Under the pieces are notes generated by a model. That model had not been told where the DNA came from. It ran no database searches and saw only the letters and a program-made list of their open reading frames with translations. A DNA stretch of 64,000 bases from Pararge aegeria (Eukaryota; Arthropoda; Insecta; Lepidoptera; Nymphalidae). The position numbers and the translations under genes are program-made. The stretch is from contig NC_053197.1 in the NCBI RefSeq assembly GCF_905163445.1, forward strand, positions 3,224,001-3,288,000, written 5' to 3'. Position 1 is the stretch's first letter. The number at the start of each line of letters is the position of its first letter. Shown in pieces: positions 1-11,560 of the stretch.

Positions 1-349
1 AGGTAGCCTAAAACTGCACGCCACTGGATGTAGGTCATCTAATATCCCTAATTGGCTTTCGTACGGCACTCTATCAAAACGATAAATCGCTTGGCTGTGG
101 CTTTGTCTGCAGAATAGTAACAAGCCACGACTGAAAGCTTTCACTTAGATAAACTGTATTTCAGCACAATGCTAAGCTCCTCGGAACACTGATTCCGCAC
201 TTTTAAAACGTCTAGCCTGTATGTTTATAGTGACTCTACAGTCTACCACCGATTCGGAAAGCAGATTAATCCGAGAAGAAGCCTAAATTTAACTCAGCAG
301 ATTACTCTTTAAGACATAATCTTGAGAATTTTTCGTCATTATGAAGGTC

Positions 350-455
350 ATCTTCTTTTGCGGGTCACCATAACAATGCATGTTTCTTGAACCCAGGTCC
401 TCGTGATCTGCAGTCAAACAAGCTCACTGCTAGACCATCGAGGCAGTGAATCATA
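350..455 (-). repeat. tRNA-derived SINE head (S7), fragment
   Basis: On the minus strand an A-box-like TGGTCTAGCAGTGAG and a B-box-like GGGTTCAA are spaced as in tRNAs. No full cloverleaf is visible. Confidence 0.45.
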
Positions 456-469
456 TGCATTATTCAACT

Positions 470-910
470 GACCTTCTCCACTACACAGTGAGGAATCCTC
501 AACTAATATGTTTATGGGGCTGCCATTCCAGCACCTTGAGACCCCAACGTCCATCATTTCTCCGAACTATGTGCCCGCCCATTGCCACTACAGCTTCGCG
601 ACTCGTTTATCTATGTCGGTAACTTTGGTTCTTCAACGAATCTCCACGTTTCTGATTTGATCGCGTAGAGATACTTCGGCATAGCTCTCTCCATCGCTCG
701 CTGAGCCTTCTTATGAGGCACATAGTTAACAACCATGTTTCTAAACCATAGGTCATCACTGGCAACACGCACTGGTCGAAGACTTTCGTCTTTAGGCACT
801 GAGGGATTTTTGACGAAAGATGTCACGAAGTTTCCCGAACACTGCCCATCCGAGTTGGATTCGGCGGTTCACCTCGAGCATTCTGGCATCATTTACGTTT
901 GACTTCGCAA
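470..910 (-). mobile_element. RTE-like LINE remnant (RT C-terminus)
   Basis: Minus-strand frames carry KKAQRAMERAM and, nearby, the decayed WAGHI..R / LKVLEW region typical of the RTE-type reverse transcriptase C-terminus. Several frameshifts and stops. Confidence 0.65.
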
Positions 911-1370
911 ATACCTACTTTTATTCAAATACATTGTATGAGAAGTCGGGTTTTACAAAAGAATCATCCTATTATCGAACTATTTCTATTATTACGAGCC
1001 AAAAGTTCCGCACATATCCTCTAATTATATCTTTTTTTGTCTTGTTTTATTTTCCTTTATGTACCTAAGTTTTTTCTTTCACTAAAAGTTTGTCTTTGTA
1101 GCTCCAAAGTTGGTTGTTTTTTAGTTTTGCCTTCAAGTTACTTATAAAAGGAAAGAAAAGGTGCTGGCTTTTCGATGTAACTTTGACAGTGAACTGGGGA
1201 TGGATTTATACTGTTGATCTTTTCTGTAATGCATTAACAAAGAACGCAATCTCATTTATAAGTTAGGTACTTTATTCCAATTTCCTAATTCCGTGTTTTG
1301 TTCACCGATGATATAAATTCAGAACTTGCTCGGTGAAATAAGAACAAATTAACAAACTCACTTTCGTTCA
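910..1370. other. Unassigned AT-rich spacer
   Basis: I see no supported gene or recognised repeat here. Confidence 0.4.
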
Positions 1371-1680
1371 TCATCACCATCACATCAACTCATTACCAGC
1401 CCACTACAAAGTATGGGTCTCCTCCCACAACGAGGAGGGTTAAGGCCATAGTCCACTACGCTGGCCACTCCGCTGGCCTATTGGTGGTCTCAACACACCT
1501 TTGAGAACATTATGTAAAACTCTCAGGCATGCAGGTTTTTCCTTCACCGTTGAAGCAAATGATATTTTAATTATTAGAAACGCACATAACTTAGAAAAGT
1601 TAGAGGTGGGTGCTGGGATTCGAACTCGGCCCCCTTAAGTGAAGTCGAGCTAATACCAAATGCGCTATCACCGCTTGACT
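1371..1680 (-). repeat. SINE S3 copy
   Basis: Full-length S3 in reverse. S3 in forward sense opens with GCGGTGATAGCCCAGTGGGT (A-box-like), has TTCGAATCCCAGC (B-box-like), and ends TTGATATGATGATGATG. Forward copies recur at 36003 and 38820. Confidence 0.75.
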
Positions 1681-1701
1681 TTCGTTAATCAATACTTGTT
1701 T

Positions 1702-1977
1702 GACGGCCGACTGGCGCAGTGGGCAGCGACCCTGCTTCCTGAGTCCAAGGCCGCGGGTTCGATTCCCACAACTGGAAATTGTTTGTGTGATGAATATAAG
1801 TGTTTTTCAGTGTCTTGGTGTTTATCTGTATATTATAAGTATTTATGTATATTATTCATAAAAAATATTCATCAGTCATCTTAGTACCCATAACACAAGC
1901 TACGCTTACTTTGGGGCTATGGCGATGTGTGGATTGTCGTAGTATATTTAATTATTTATTTATATTTATTTATTTTA
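1702..1977 (+). repeat. SINE S1 copy, full length
   Basis: S1 begins GACGGCCGACTGGCGCAGTG (A box) with GGTTCGATTCCCACAA (B box), so it has a tRNA-derived head, then a body with TATTCATAAAAA and GGGGCTATGGCGATGTGTG, and a TTTA-rich tail. About ten copies lie in this window. Confidence 0.8.
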
Positions 1978-2047
1978 GAACAACCCCCTTAATAATTAGG
2001 AAATGAAAGGTTGAATAAATTAACGTATTTTGTTATGATATATATTT

Positions 2048-2150
2048 GTCGATAGGGTGGTAACTAGCCAAGACCGAAGCCTCCTACCGACCAGAGAAAA
2101 TTCTGAAAACATAAATTTATTTAATTTTTCAAATTGGGGACCAAACCAGA
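2048..2150 (-). repeat. SINE S2 fragment
   Basis: Reverse copy of the S2 middle (TAGTTACCACCCTA word). It faces the forward S2 copy at 2489..2808. Confidence 0.55.
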
Positions 2151-2488
2151 GGCCTCCACTCATAAGACTCCAGCGCACACCACTCAACCGTCGTCTACAC
2201 CACCACCGTCTCAATCTCGGCTGGGGAAGCGAGGAATACTGTTCGACCGAAGCTATAAGTGCATCTCATCGTTGTATCAATAAAATTGAAGAGGAGGTAA
2301 ATCAATTCAAAGATGATTTTACTTAAAAAATTTAGCCAAGCAAACTTACAGAAACGTTCGACCGTATTCAATCGCGTCGTGCGTCCAATCAGCGGAGCGT
2401 TTCATGCCTGGAAACATTTCAATAAACTACACTTGGGGTAAAATCCGATCCCATATAAAATTCACATCTCTGAAACGAAATGTTGTTT

Positions 2489-2808
2489 GACGACCTCCCT
2501 AGCGCAGTGGTGTTATAAATAGGAGGTCCGGGGTTCGATTCCCAGGTTGGGAATTTAGTATTTCTGAATTTTCTCTGGTCTGGTCTGGTGGGAAACTTTG
2601 GCCTTGGCTAGTTACCACCCTACTGACAAAGTCGTCACGCTAAGCAATTTAGTGTTCCGGTGCTATGTCGGGTAGAAACCAATTAGGGGTATGACTACCA
2701 TACTCCCTAACAGGTAAGCCCGCTACCATCTTAGACTGCATCAGCACCACCAGGTGAGATTGCAGTCAAGCTTACTTGTAATGGAATATAAAAAAAAAAT
2801 AATAAAAA
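2489..2808 (+). repeat. SINE S2 copy, full length
   Basis: S2 has a tRNA-like head (CTCCCTAGCGCAGTGG A box; GGTTCGATTCCCA B box), a middle with TAGTTACCACCCTACTGACA, and a 3' part GACTGCATCA..GGTGAGATTGCAGTCAAG, with an A-rich tail. About fourteen copies or fragments occur in the window. Confidence 0.8.
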
Positions 2809-3279
2809 ACAAAAAAAAAATTACAATTTTCTCTGATCCGACGGAAGTAGACTCCGGCTTTTAATAAATGTGGACGTTAAAGGTGGTGGTGACTTATTTG
2901 CATTTAAATCAATATCAGAAATAAAGTAAGAAAGAAATCACGTATCTATACGAATAGAAAGATAGGTGTCACTACAAAAATTTAAAAATTAAACAATAGA
3001 TTACAACTAAATCTTTCAATTGTAACAATATGCCGCAGAAACAAAATGATCATGACTCAGCAAACTGCTACAGATTTTGAAATAAAATATTCCAGACTTT
3101 AACGGTGAATGCAAAAATACCAGAGAATCCACCAATCTGCACTTAGCCAGCTTGGTGAACTACAGCCCTTTTCATTCTGGGAGAAGAACCGTACGCTGAG
3201 TGCGAGTTTATCCCATGTTTACTTCTTCCATCGCGTGTAAGTTAACTTCGATTTATATCGTATCATATGAGCGCCATCT

Positions 3280-3520
3280 AGCGACAATACCGGGAAACAG
3301 TTTTTACTGTAAGCTGGTGAGAACAATAACAAATACCCGGCTAAGTTTGTTGTGGGCTCTTCTTAGATCAGAGCGCGTTTGGAACCCTTGTAGCTTAAGG
3401 GTTAAAGTTGGCGAACCCACCGTCCCTTTACTATTATTTAAACATATGTGTATAAACGCTTCATAAGTGCCTGTGATGTCCTACATACAGGCCTTCATGA
3501 ATAAAGAAATTTTGAATTTG
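3280..3520 (+). mobile_element. 3' end of a related LINE
   Basis: Shares the UTR block (CCCGGCTAAGTTTGTTGTGG, GTTTGGAACCCT) with the (GACTTT)n LINE but ends in a degenerate TTTGAATTTGAATT tail. Confidence 0.65.
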
Positions 3521-3819
3521 AATTCAATAGTTGGCGCTTTTTACCCGATACCATGTAGGCTGATAAAGAGTCGATGATGATGACTGTGCCTATCAATGAA
3601 ATATCGCCTTTATTTTCCTACAAAGAGAAGGTTGTACGTTTTATAATATAATCTAAGTTCTGTTCAACTCTGACCACAAGACATGCAAATGAATATTATA
3701 CAGCGGAGATTCAATCACAAACTATGCTGAAGGCAAGAGCATGAAAATTATTCAGCGCGTCATTTGAATATTGAATGCATATTAATAAAAAACTGTCTTA
3801 TTGGGCTTAGTACTTTAAA

Positions 3820-4030
3820 GACGACCTCAATGATGAGCGCCTTTTAGTGTAGATCGCGGTTTCAATTCCCGACGGAAGTTTTCAATTGGTAATTTGAGAA
3901 TTTTCTCTGATCTGGTCTGATGGCAGGCATCTCTCGAGCTGATGTCTGCTAGTTGACACCTTAGTGACAACGGTTATTAGAGATATAGCGTTCCAGTACC
4001 GTACCGCGTAAATCGATTGGGGTGCCCCAA
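3820..4030 (+). repeat. Diverged SINE S2 copy
   Basis: The S2 order is kept (B-box-like TTTCAATTCCCGA, ATTTTCTCTGATCTGGTCTG, TAGTTGACACC) but with many substitutions. Confidence 0.55.
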
Positions 4031-4099
4031 ACAGGTCAAGCACAGTGACTGAGTGTGAATTGGCAAACTACACATATCTTCCAGAACACTGGAGAACTC

Positions 4100-4335
4100 T
4101 CAGACGTATTGGTTTCCTAACGAGGGTTTCCTTCACGGGAAGAACATGTTATATTTAATCGAAGAAATGAAAAACGCCACCTGGTTGATGGCCGACCAGG
4201 TGGCGTTTTTTTTTTGCTGCGTTTACCGGTGCGGGGTTGCCATTCCAGCACCTTAAGACCCCAACGTCCAGCGGTTCTCCGAGCTATGTGCCCCGCCCAA
4301 TGCCACTTCAAGCTCCGCGACTCGCTGAGCTATTT
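4100..4335 (-). mobile_element. RTE-like LINE remnant
   Basis: A 64-codon frame (4117..4311) reads MKWHWAGHIARRT, then WGLKVLEWQPRTGKRS and GRPSTRW, a hallmark of RTE-type ORF C-termini. Confidence 0.7.
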
Positions 4336-4339
4336 AATA

Positions 4340-5540
4340 TATCGGATTCACAAAATTATAGACATATTGCATGAAAGTCCCGAGGTGAAATAATCCACTT
4401 AATTGAATTAAAAGTAAAGTAAACGACCAGTAAAATTCCGTTTTACTCCTTGATACAGCGTGTAAGTTAGGTTGGCTGCACATTATTACCTTATGGTAAA
4501 AAAAAGGAACGATGCAAGAGATGTACGCTGCGGCGCAGACAGCATCTAGTTCAACACTGTAACAATAGAATAGAATGAAACTCCTCCAGTCGAACTACGT
4601 TTCTGAAGGACATCGGGCAAGAGATTCCCGTGTCAAGAGAGCGGAGAAGGACATTGAGCAAACCAACTTTGCTGCGGCGGGTAGGACGAGAGTCCATGTC
4701 ATTACGTCTCAACTTTTCTCACTTATTACATATTGTCCTAATGGTGAGACCACCACGCCTGGCCAACGTAGGATATCCGTGGTAGAGCCACATTTATGTA
4801 AGCAAACCTAGCCTTATGTCAGCCAAAAAAATAAAATTGAAAAATTCTTTGGCTCACTCTATAGTAAACAATGTGCGGCCTCCCTAAAGGATGGTAATAA
4901 AATAAAGAGAAATACGGTTGGAAAACAAGCATCAATCACAGATTCCCCCTTGTTTACAAAACGTTTAATATTTATGTACTAATTTCATACGAGTCCTAGC
5001 TATGTAGAGATTTCTACAGAGACAAAAACGCTTAATTATTTGTGTGATAAGTACACACATGAATAAGGCTTCATTTAAAGCGAAGGGAAAGTTTACATTA
5101 TATTATACTGCTAATATATTATAATATTATTATTAAATACATAGTGTGACAAAGTACAGAATATTATTAGGCGCAAAGCTGCTAATATTGAAACTATATT
5201 TATATTAATAAGTACAGAAAGCTCTATAGGATCAAAACTTTAAAGAAACCGGTATACAGTACTATCAATATATTAATCATAAAAATACAGTGTTTGTAGA
5301 AACAAAGATATCTAAGTGTTTAAAACAAAAAGTGGATTAAAGCAATCGACTGACAAAGAATGCAACATAAAATTTACAAATCCTCTGCAAAAAGTAGGTA
5401 TTGAAATCATATTTGGGTATATGTTTTTATAATATTGTAAAGTGTTTTGGACATACCAATGCTTAAGTTAAAACTAGTAGTTGTATTAAACTATCACATT
5501 TTTTAAAGCGAGGTAACTTCACAATTAATAAACCGAGCAG
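4340..5540. other. Unassigned spacer, no supported gene
   Basis: AT-rich with short open frames only; a 78-codon plus-strand frame at 4575..4811 has no recognisable domain and I do not call it. Confidence 0.4.
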
Positions 5541-5544
5541 CGTT

Positions 5545-5660
5545 GTGGGTCTACGCTCTAAAACCATCTCTTTTATGACAGAGGAGGCCTGTGCCAAGTG
5601 TATACAGTGGGACTTTAAAACGCTGCGGATTATGATGATGACGATGATGTTGCTTGGAAG
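5545..5660 (+). repeat. S3/S4-type SINE 3' fragment
   Basis: Ends in GAGGAGGCCTGTGCC..GTGGGAC followed by the ATGATGATGACGATGATG run seen at S3/S4 3' ends. Similar ends lie at 19110..19265, 22000..22090, 8580..8680 and 50290..50400. Confidence 0.5.
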
Positions 5661-5845
5661 GATCCGGCTCCGCTTTTATCTCTCACAAGATAAAAATGTT
5701 ACATTGTAAATTGTTAATTTTTGAAAAGAACAACAGCAGAGTTTCAGAGAGATTGACTGACTTGGCGTTTCCAATATGCTTATACAACGTGTAACAGAAT
5801 TACGGAATAATATTAAAGGATGCATATTATATTTATATATTTCAC

Positions 5846-6205
5846 TAGCTGTTTCCCGCGACTTCGTCTGCGTTTGATTTTGTTTTTAAAGTATTCAGTA
5901 TCGCTAAGCCTTAAATGAGTATAGTAGTATTTATATATAACATGTGAGTTGTGACTGTCAATTAATCATAGACAACTATTTTGCAATAAAATAAAATTGC
6001 GTATATAAAGTGCTTATATTAGGCCTACTTGAAATAAATGCATTTTGAATTTTATAATTAAAGACCTAAGCTATCCTATCTCTTAAGTTGGACCAGACTG
6101 CTCACGTTGTGCCAATTTAATTTAAAATCGGTTAAGTAGTTTAGGAGTCCATCGCGGACAAACATCGTGACAGGAGATTTATATATATTAAGATAAGGAA
6201 TCACC
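5846..6205 (+). mobile_element. Non-autonomous Helitron-like element H1
   Basis: Begins CTAGCTGTTTCCCGCGACTT. Copies in this window end in a CTAGC/GCTAGT word on one side and ACTAATATTATAAAT on the other. No coding capacity. The class is inferred from resemblance to abundant lepidopteran elements. Confidence 0.6.
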
Positions 6206-6234
6206 CGGTAAAAATATTAAATCAAAAGAAGCTT

Positions 6235-6400
6235 AGATAGATAGATAAAGTATTTATTGCACAAATTAAAAGTAAAAACAAGAAATATCAAAAACAATAA
6301 AAATATTTATATAAGATGCGCAAAGGCGGTCTTATCACTTTAAGCGATCTCCTCCAGACAACCCTTTATGGTGGAGAATTAGGTTAGAGAAAACGCGATA
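6235..6400 (-). repeat. LINE 3'-end fragment
   Basis: Shares the cue AAAGGC..GATCGCTT..AGCGAT and the following words with the LINE 3' ends at 6915..7070, 19255..19440 and 57460..57600. Confidence 0.45.
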
Positions 6401-6557
6401 GTGCAACCGGTGATACAATTAAATTAAATACATATTTATTTTTTCATACAAACGAATTCGAAACATTTTAAGTGTTAATGTTATGACAACCCTATTGAAG
6501 ATAAAAGACCGACACGCGCATAGGACCTACGCTAAGGGACGCGATTATTTATATTTG

Positions 6558-6750
6558 GCATGTGATGTTATATCATTTGATTTCTTTCAGTAAAACCTAT
6601 GGCTGTGGTTTACTCAAAAACCATTTAGGTTTTTGTTTTCACAGATAAGTCTCAGAGACAGTACATGATGTACCTCTTAAGCCTGTGAAGTTTTACTTCG
6701 GTTTTTATATACACATTGTAGAGTAAACCTACTTCAAATAAACAAAATTT
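6558..6750 (+). repeat. Interspersed repeat H4, copy 1
   Basis: Shares CTTTCAGTAAAA..GTGGTTTACTC..ACAGATAAGTCTCAGAGACA and TTTCGGTTTT with 33595..33755 (plus) and 49785..49985 (minus). Confidence 0.65.
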
Positions 6751-6829
6751 TAATTTTTACATTTCGATCGAAGTTATTATTGTGATTTAATATTTTGTAT
6801 TTATAAGCTCAATGCAAGTAATGCTGACA

Positions 6830-7070
6830 TGAGAAGTGGTAGACTTTTTTGTGACAGAACTTGTCCGTGGGAGTACTACTGCTGTGCTTATTTCTGCCGC
6901 AAAACAGCATTATGAATAAATGAATGAATGAATACACTTTTATTGTACACCAAAGAAACAAAAAGTAGTTACAAAGATATAAATACAAATCAAGAGAGTA
7001 CAATTTGGTGGCCTTATCGCTACATAGCGATTTCTTCCAGGCAACCAATGGCGTAAAAGGAAAAAACATA
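6830..7070 (-). repeat. LINE 3'-end fragments
   Basis: 6830..6910 matches the block at 27150..27250 (GACAGAACTYGTCCG). 6915..7070 is a reverse LINE 3' end with GCGATTTCTTCCAGGCAACC, also seen at 19330..19385. Confidence 0.5.
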
Positions 7071-7159
7071 GAAAAAGAGGTAGGTGGTGCAATAAATAAG
7101 ATTTAAAAATTATACAAATATATAAATATAAATAAAATAAATATATGTTTATAAATATA

Positions 7160-7190
<31 letters not shown>

Positions 7191-7200
7191 AATATATATA
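7160..7200. repeat. (TA)n microsatellite
   Basis: Alternating TA run. Confidence 0.9.
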
Positions 7201-7261
7201 GCATTATTGTAATTCATATGTGCTACGGTCTATAGGGCGTCGTTGTCGGTGTAGTTACAGG

Positions 7262-7745
7262 CACATTTCAAAGTCAAAGTCAAAGTCAAATATTTCTATA
7301 TTCAAATAGGCACTTAGATGGCACTTTTGATGGGTACATTACATGTAAAATATGACATGGGAGTGAGTTGATGGCGATAAATAAATTCGTCAAAGTAAAA
7401 CTAAAGCTACGAGGGTTCCAAACGCGCCCTGGTCTAAGAAGAAGCCTACAACAAACTTAGCCGGTTGTTATTTTTTTTTGTTATCACCATCTCACATTGT
7501 CATTTGAAAACTATTAAAAAAGCAACCTGGTTAGAGCAATAATTTAAACCCAAGCATTATTATCGTTCACGTAGTCCTTAATACCATAATAGGACTTTTC
7601 TATAAGCTTACATTTAATACAAACTTTGAACTTTTTCAGAGACATCTCCAAGATATCAACTGGTAATTTATTGTAAAATTGCATACAATTTTCTTTAAAT
7701 GAATTACTTATTTTGTTGTCTAGTATATTGCACTGCAAGAGGCTT
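7262..7745 (-). mobile_element. 3' end of the (GACTTT)n LINE
   Basis: Tail (CAAAGT repeats on the plus strand) at 7270..7290, then UTR and a decayed RT C-terminus (FKENCMQFYNKLPVDILEM, IKDYVNDNNAWV). Confidence 0.8.
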
Positions 7746-8250
7746 AAGGTAGATGGACAAAGCCACGTGCCATGCTTAGTGTTGCCATGTTTATACGCGT
7801 TGATTTTCCACTAAACATTAGGTGGACTATCAGCTTGGTCCGGCAACTAAAACTAAAAAAATTATATCCGATGAAAGGGGAAAATGATATTTTCTGAACC
7901 TACAGTATTGCTTCTGTAAAAAAAAAACTATGTAAACCCTTCCCTCATATTATAATAGCACAAATGGACGAAAATCCAATCAAGCGAAGTCCATATCGCT
8001 TATTCGTTTTCCGATACGACGTAACCAATTATGGAAATCGACCCATATAACTGCCATACCCCAACCTCTTTACGGATCAACGCTTCAACTTAAATGCGTC
8101 ATCCCTTTTGGGGAGTAACGTACGGTAACGTACCTTTTACGTCCTTAGGTAACTTACATTCCAAACGTTACAGAGTATAATGTATTGCGTCGCGTTTGTG
8201 GAAATAGTTATATGTTTTAATAATTAAAATATAATATTCATTCGGGTACT

Positions 8251-8543
8251 ACTTTTTTTTTATTCCACTTCCACTGGTGGTAAGTGATGATGCAGTCTAA
8301 GATGGTAGCGGACTCACCTGTTTGGGAGTATAATAGTCATACCCCTCATTGGTTTCGCGACATCGCATCGGAACACTAAATCGGCACGTTTTTGTCGGTA
8401 GGGTGGTAACTAACAACGGCCAAAGCCTGCCACTAGACCAGGGAAATCATATATTATAAATTCTCAAATTGCCCCTGCTAATAAACGAACCCGCGACCTC
8501 CTAATTAAATTCGTAGCGCTCACCGTTGCGCCAGGGAGATCGA
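8251..8543 (-). repeat. SINE S2 copy
   Basis: Nearly full-length, reverse orientation, poly(T) on the plus strand at its 3' end; tRNA-like head at 8500..8543. Confidence 0.75.
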
Positions 8544-8672
8544 TGCGATTCGATACAAAAATACAAAACCTTACTTGTTAGGTTAGGGTTTTAGTTCAGC
8601 AGGGGACTATTACAGGCTATTGATGATAAACACCCACAAGACAACCCATAATCGCCACGTTAGGCAGACTGG

Positions 8673-8885
8673 TTGGTGATCGCAGTAAATCAATCAATCA
8701 AATTTTCATTTGCAAATAAATGGTACAGATATGGTATGTTATATTTATTTATTTATTATTTATGTACCATCAATTGTGATTGTGAACATAAGATACATGC
8801 AGTTTACAAAGGAAAGCTTATCTCTATAAGAGATCTCTTCCATCTACCTCAGGATGTGAGTAAGATGATTTAATTGTGGTATAGG
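8673..8885 (+). repeat. LINE 3'-end-like repeat, copy 1
   Basis: Encodes a short tail reading LISIRDLFHLPQDVSKMI and ends near GGTCAAATAAATAT. An inverted copy lies at 62025..62200, so it is a repeat and the 66-codon frame is not a gene. Confidence 0.6.
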
Positions 8886-9059
8886 TCAAATAAATATACT
8901 ACATAATAACTACTAAGGATATTCAATATATCTAAATAATAACACAATTCTACATACTAATACAATAAAATTTAAAGATACTATATTAATATTATATACA
9001 AAATACATTAAAATAATATAGCAAATATTTCTATTTTTATGTATGTATATTGTAGTAGT

Positions 9060-9360
9060 AGCACAAAGGAAGCTGGTGCCCGTTCTCCGTTATATTCCTT
9101 TATTTCCCTCGTACAACACCTGAACCGCCGTCGCCACACGGCCACGATAACCCGTGTTAATTCAATTACATCGTAGGGTACATACGCACTGAGCAGCTAG
9201 CGAGCCGGATGCTCACAGGATACGGTTGCGTGTGCGGCAAACCCGATTACAAGCTGCCGCATTAGCAACCGCACCGCCTTATGCTTCGAGAACGGTTCCG
9301 ATTTGCCACCACATCAGTGCATTTCGAAGATGCAGGTGGAAGAAGTTCCAAATGTTTAGT
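9060..9360. other. GC-richer unassigned segment
   Basis: Stands out in base composition from its AT-rich neighbours; begins TGTAGTAGTAGCACAAAGG. Possibly a solo LTR or DNA-transposon remnant; no domain or partner repeat found in the window. Confidence 0.3.
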
Positions 9361-9365
9361 AATTC

Positions 9366-9600
9366 ACCTCCGTAAGTTGTTGACTTCAGTCAACATCTCC
9401 TGACGATGCTCAGTTTTCAGAGCGAAACCTGCGTAGATGGTACATTGCCTAATAGGTATAAGGATTGCAGAAATTATAAATTACACCATACAGATTCTCC
9501 TGCTTATGGCAAAGTATAGCAATATTAGTTAGAAGCAGGCGTTACTTTGAGAAAATCCATGATATATTATGAAAATTAAGCTTAATTTGCTATATTCAAT
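9366..9600 (+). repeat. Interspersed repeat R5, copy 1
   Basis: Family word CAACATCTCCTGAGGATGCT..CGAAACGTGCGTAGAGGGTA, then AATTATAAATTACACC and an AATTAAGCTTAATTT palindromic core. Related copies: 12950..13140, 22722..22830, 43125..43235, 48190..48425. Confidence 0.65.
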
Positions 9601-10443
9601 GTTCTTTTCTCAGAAATCGTAAAAAAGTAAAAAAAAATGATTTGGAACCGTTTCGAAATTTGCCTATTCTCGAAATTACATTGTTGCAAGGTAGGTACTT
9701 TTTGTCCCATACAAACACGTGAAGTACCTACGCTACGCTCACGCGCAATTATGAACTTTACGTTCTCAGTATTAGGGTTCTTTAAAACACTATAGAGATC
9801 GTATTTTAAAGATTGAGTGTTGAGTTCTCTTCTCACTCTTTTTGTCTTAAATTTATATTAGAACTTCATTCTTTAAGCATTTTATATTCCAAATTGACGG
9901 TCGATTCTTTATTCATATTTCCTGAATTCAAATTTTCCACCTACCTTAGCTAAATATAATTGAGATCAGTTAAAATTGAAATTGATTCAGATGCAGAATT
10001 TCGCCTATTATTTTTATTTTTTTAAGCGTTGATTTTTTCTTTGCTTAGTGATTTTGCGAGTTAGGTTTTCTGTTCTGTTCTTTTGTTATACCTAATAAAA
10101 TTAAAAAAAATAAAATAACAAGGCTTTTATACCCCATTTCACCGCCTTAGTGAGTTCTTTTACATGCTTAGTGCATTCCTACTCTTTCCGATTAACCAAA
10201 AAAAATTACGCTGTAGTTCTATGTTTTGGCATAATCAGTTTATACTATGTTTTTGTTTGTCTATAGGACACAACATATGTCTAATGTTGCTTTGCAATGG
10301 AAGAGAAACAGTCTAATATTTCACTTATTCCTATTTCATCTTTACTATCATGTATACTACTAATATAAAAAAAAAAAAAATCTATTTAGCTACCTAACCT
10401 GTGTAAATCTAAAAAGCGAAAAATGTTTCACACAGAGAGTACC

Positions 10444-10452
10444 TATAAAAGG
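10444..10452 (+). promoter_or_regulatory. TATA box candidate ahead of the orphan OR exon
   Basis: TATAAAAGG lies 58 bp upstream of the orphan ATG. OR-B has TATAAATAG about 75 bp upstream of its ATG, which supports this being the remains of a real core promoter. Confidence 0.45.
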
Positions 10453-10509
10453 AAGTATTGGATATTTTCCTTTTCGCATTACACTAACAGATGTTGCGAG
10501 TATCAAAAA

Positions 10510-10620
10510 ATGTATGAAACGAAAGATTTTCCATGCGAGCACACAAAACCTCTGTTGTTTCAATTCACTGAGAAATGCAATATCGAATATTTCGATGGAA
10601 ACGGTTCCATTTTGCAGGAC
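10510..10620 (+). pseudogene. Orphan OR first-exon fragment, inverted relative to the cluster
   Basis: From ATG 10510 the frame reads MYETKDFPCEHTKP, then FTEKCNIEYFDGN. This aligns with the first exons of OR-A (MDAMKDFPPEFTKP, SCNINFFDDN) and OR-B. Even the A-run before the ATG is shared: coding AAAAAAA ahead of the OR-B start and AAAAAA here. Homology covers about 36 codons and stops near 10620, before TM1; SINE S3 sequence begins near 10662. No downstream OR exon was found on the plus strand in the next several kb. It lies about 9.5 kb from OR-A on the opposite strand, so an inversion or inverted duplication must have happened. It is non-coding as a receptor unless the rest lies elsewhere. 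Confidence 0.75.
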
Positions 10621-10661
10621 ATTGCCGTTGCTCCTTTATTGTTATGTCCATGTCCGAACGG

Positions 10662-10840
10662 TGATAGCCTAGTGGGTACGGCTTCGGCTTTCATTCTCTG
10701 ATGGCCGAGTTCCGGCCGAGGCCGAATTCCAACACGAACCTGTAACTTTTGTGAGTTATGTGCGTTTTAAGCAATTGAATATCATTTGTTCCGACGGGAA
10801 GGAAAACATTGTGAGAAAACCTGCATGCCTGAGAGTGTAC
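10662..10840 (+). repeat. SINE S3 copy cutting the OR remnant
   Basis: Starts GGTGATAGCCTAGTGGGTAC directly after the orphan OR exon and runs through TTGTGAGTTATGTGCGTTTT and GAAAACATTGTGAGAAAACC. Confidence 0.7.
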
Positions 10841-11109
10841 AAAATAATACCTGTAATTTTTTTATAATGATCATATTCAGTAGGCAAGTAGGTTTATTTA
10901 GGTACTATATTTATTCCGTGCCTAGGCCGAATGTTCACGACGCAGATAAAAGTTTCCATTCCGGCATCCACGGTTCCTGTTTACTTGATTCCTATTCAAG
11001 GTATGTCTGTAGGTGGCGCACTGCCAAGGATCTTATCCCACCCATTACATACGATGACTTAACAAGGCTTTCTTAGTGCCTTTCCAATATCGAATAAGCT
11101 TCAACATAA

Positions 11110-11560
11110 TTGAACAAGTCTTATGTATATAAAAGGCAAAGGTGACTGACTGACTGATCTATAAACGCACAGCTCTAACCGCTTGACAGATTAGGCTGAA
11201 ATTTTGCAAACATATAGTTACTACAACGTAGGCATCCGCTAAGAACGGATTTTAGAAAATTCCAACCCTAAGAAGGATAAATGGGGTATGAAAGTTTGTA
11301 TAAAATCCTTCATTTATCAATTTATTTTTCAAGTTACATCAATGATACTTTCATTTTAGGTTTTCAATTTAAAATAAAGAAATACATGTTTCGCAAATTT
11401 TAGAAATTCCAACTCCTTAGGCATCAAATAGGGAATAAAAATTTCAAATTTATGTTTATATTTTTCTATTAGCAGCAAGACTTTTTTAAACCTTTGTAGT
11501 TTAAATTTAGCAAATCAAAAATTGAACTTAATGTGAGCGAAGCTGCGGAAAAATCGCAAA
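11110..11560 (+). mobile_element. Non-autonomous element H2 (Helitron-like?)
   Basis: Starts around GGTGACTGACTGACTGATCT and contains GTAGGCATCCGCTAAGAACG, then a degenerate GCGAAGCTGCGG near the right end. I know this word set as a common lepidopteran non-autonomous element; the class is uncertain. Confidence 0.55.

Noticed and set aside
18..27. hAT MITE right end at the left window edge
   Set aside because: Only a 12-bp match to TGCACGCCACTG, with no body sequence; too short to support.
1740..1780. tRNA genes at the S1 and S2 heads
   Set aside because: They are SINE heads repeated many times with the same non-tRNA body.
4170..4215. Intrinsic transcription terminator
   Set aside because: The sequence is insect nuclear DNA and the hairpin lies in LINE coding remnants; a bacterial terminator has no role here.
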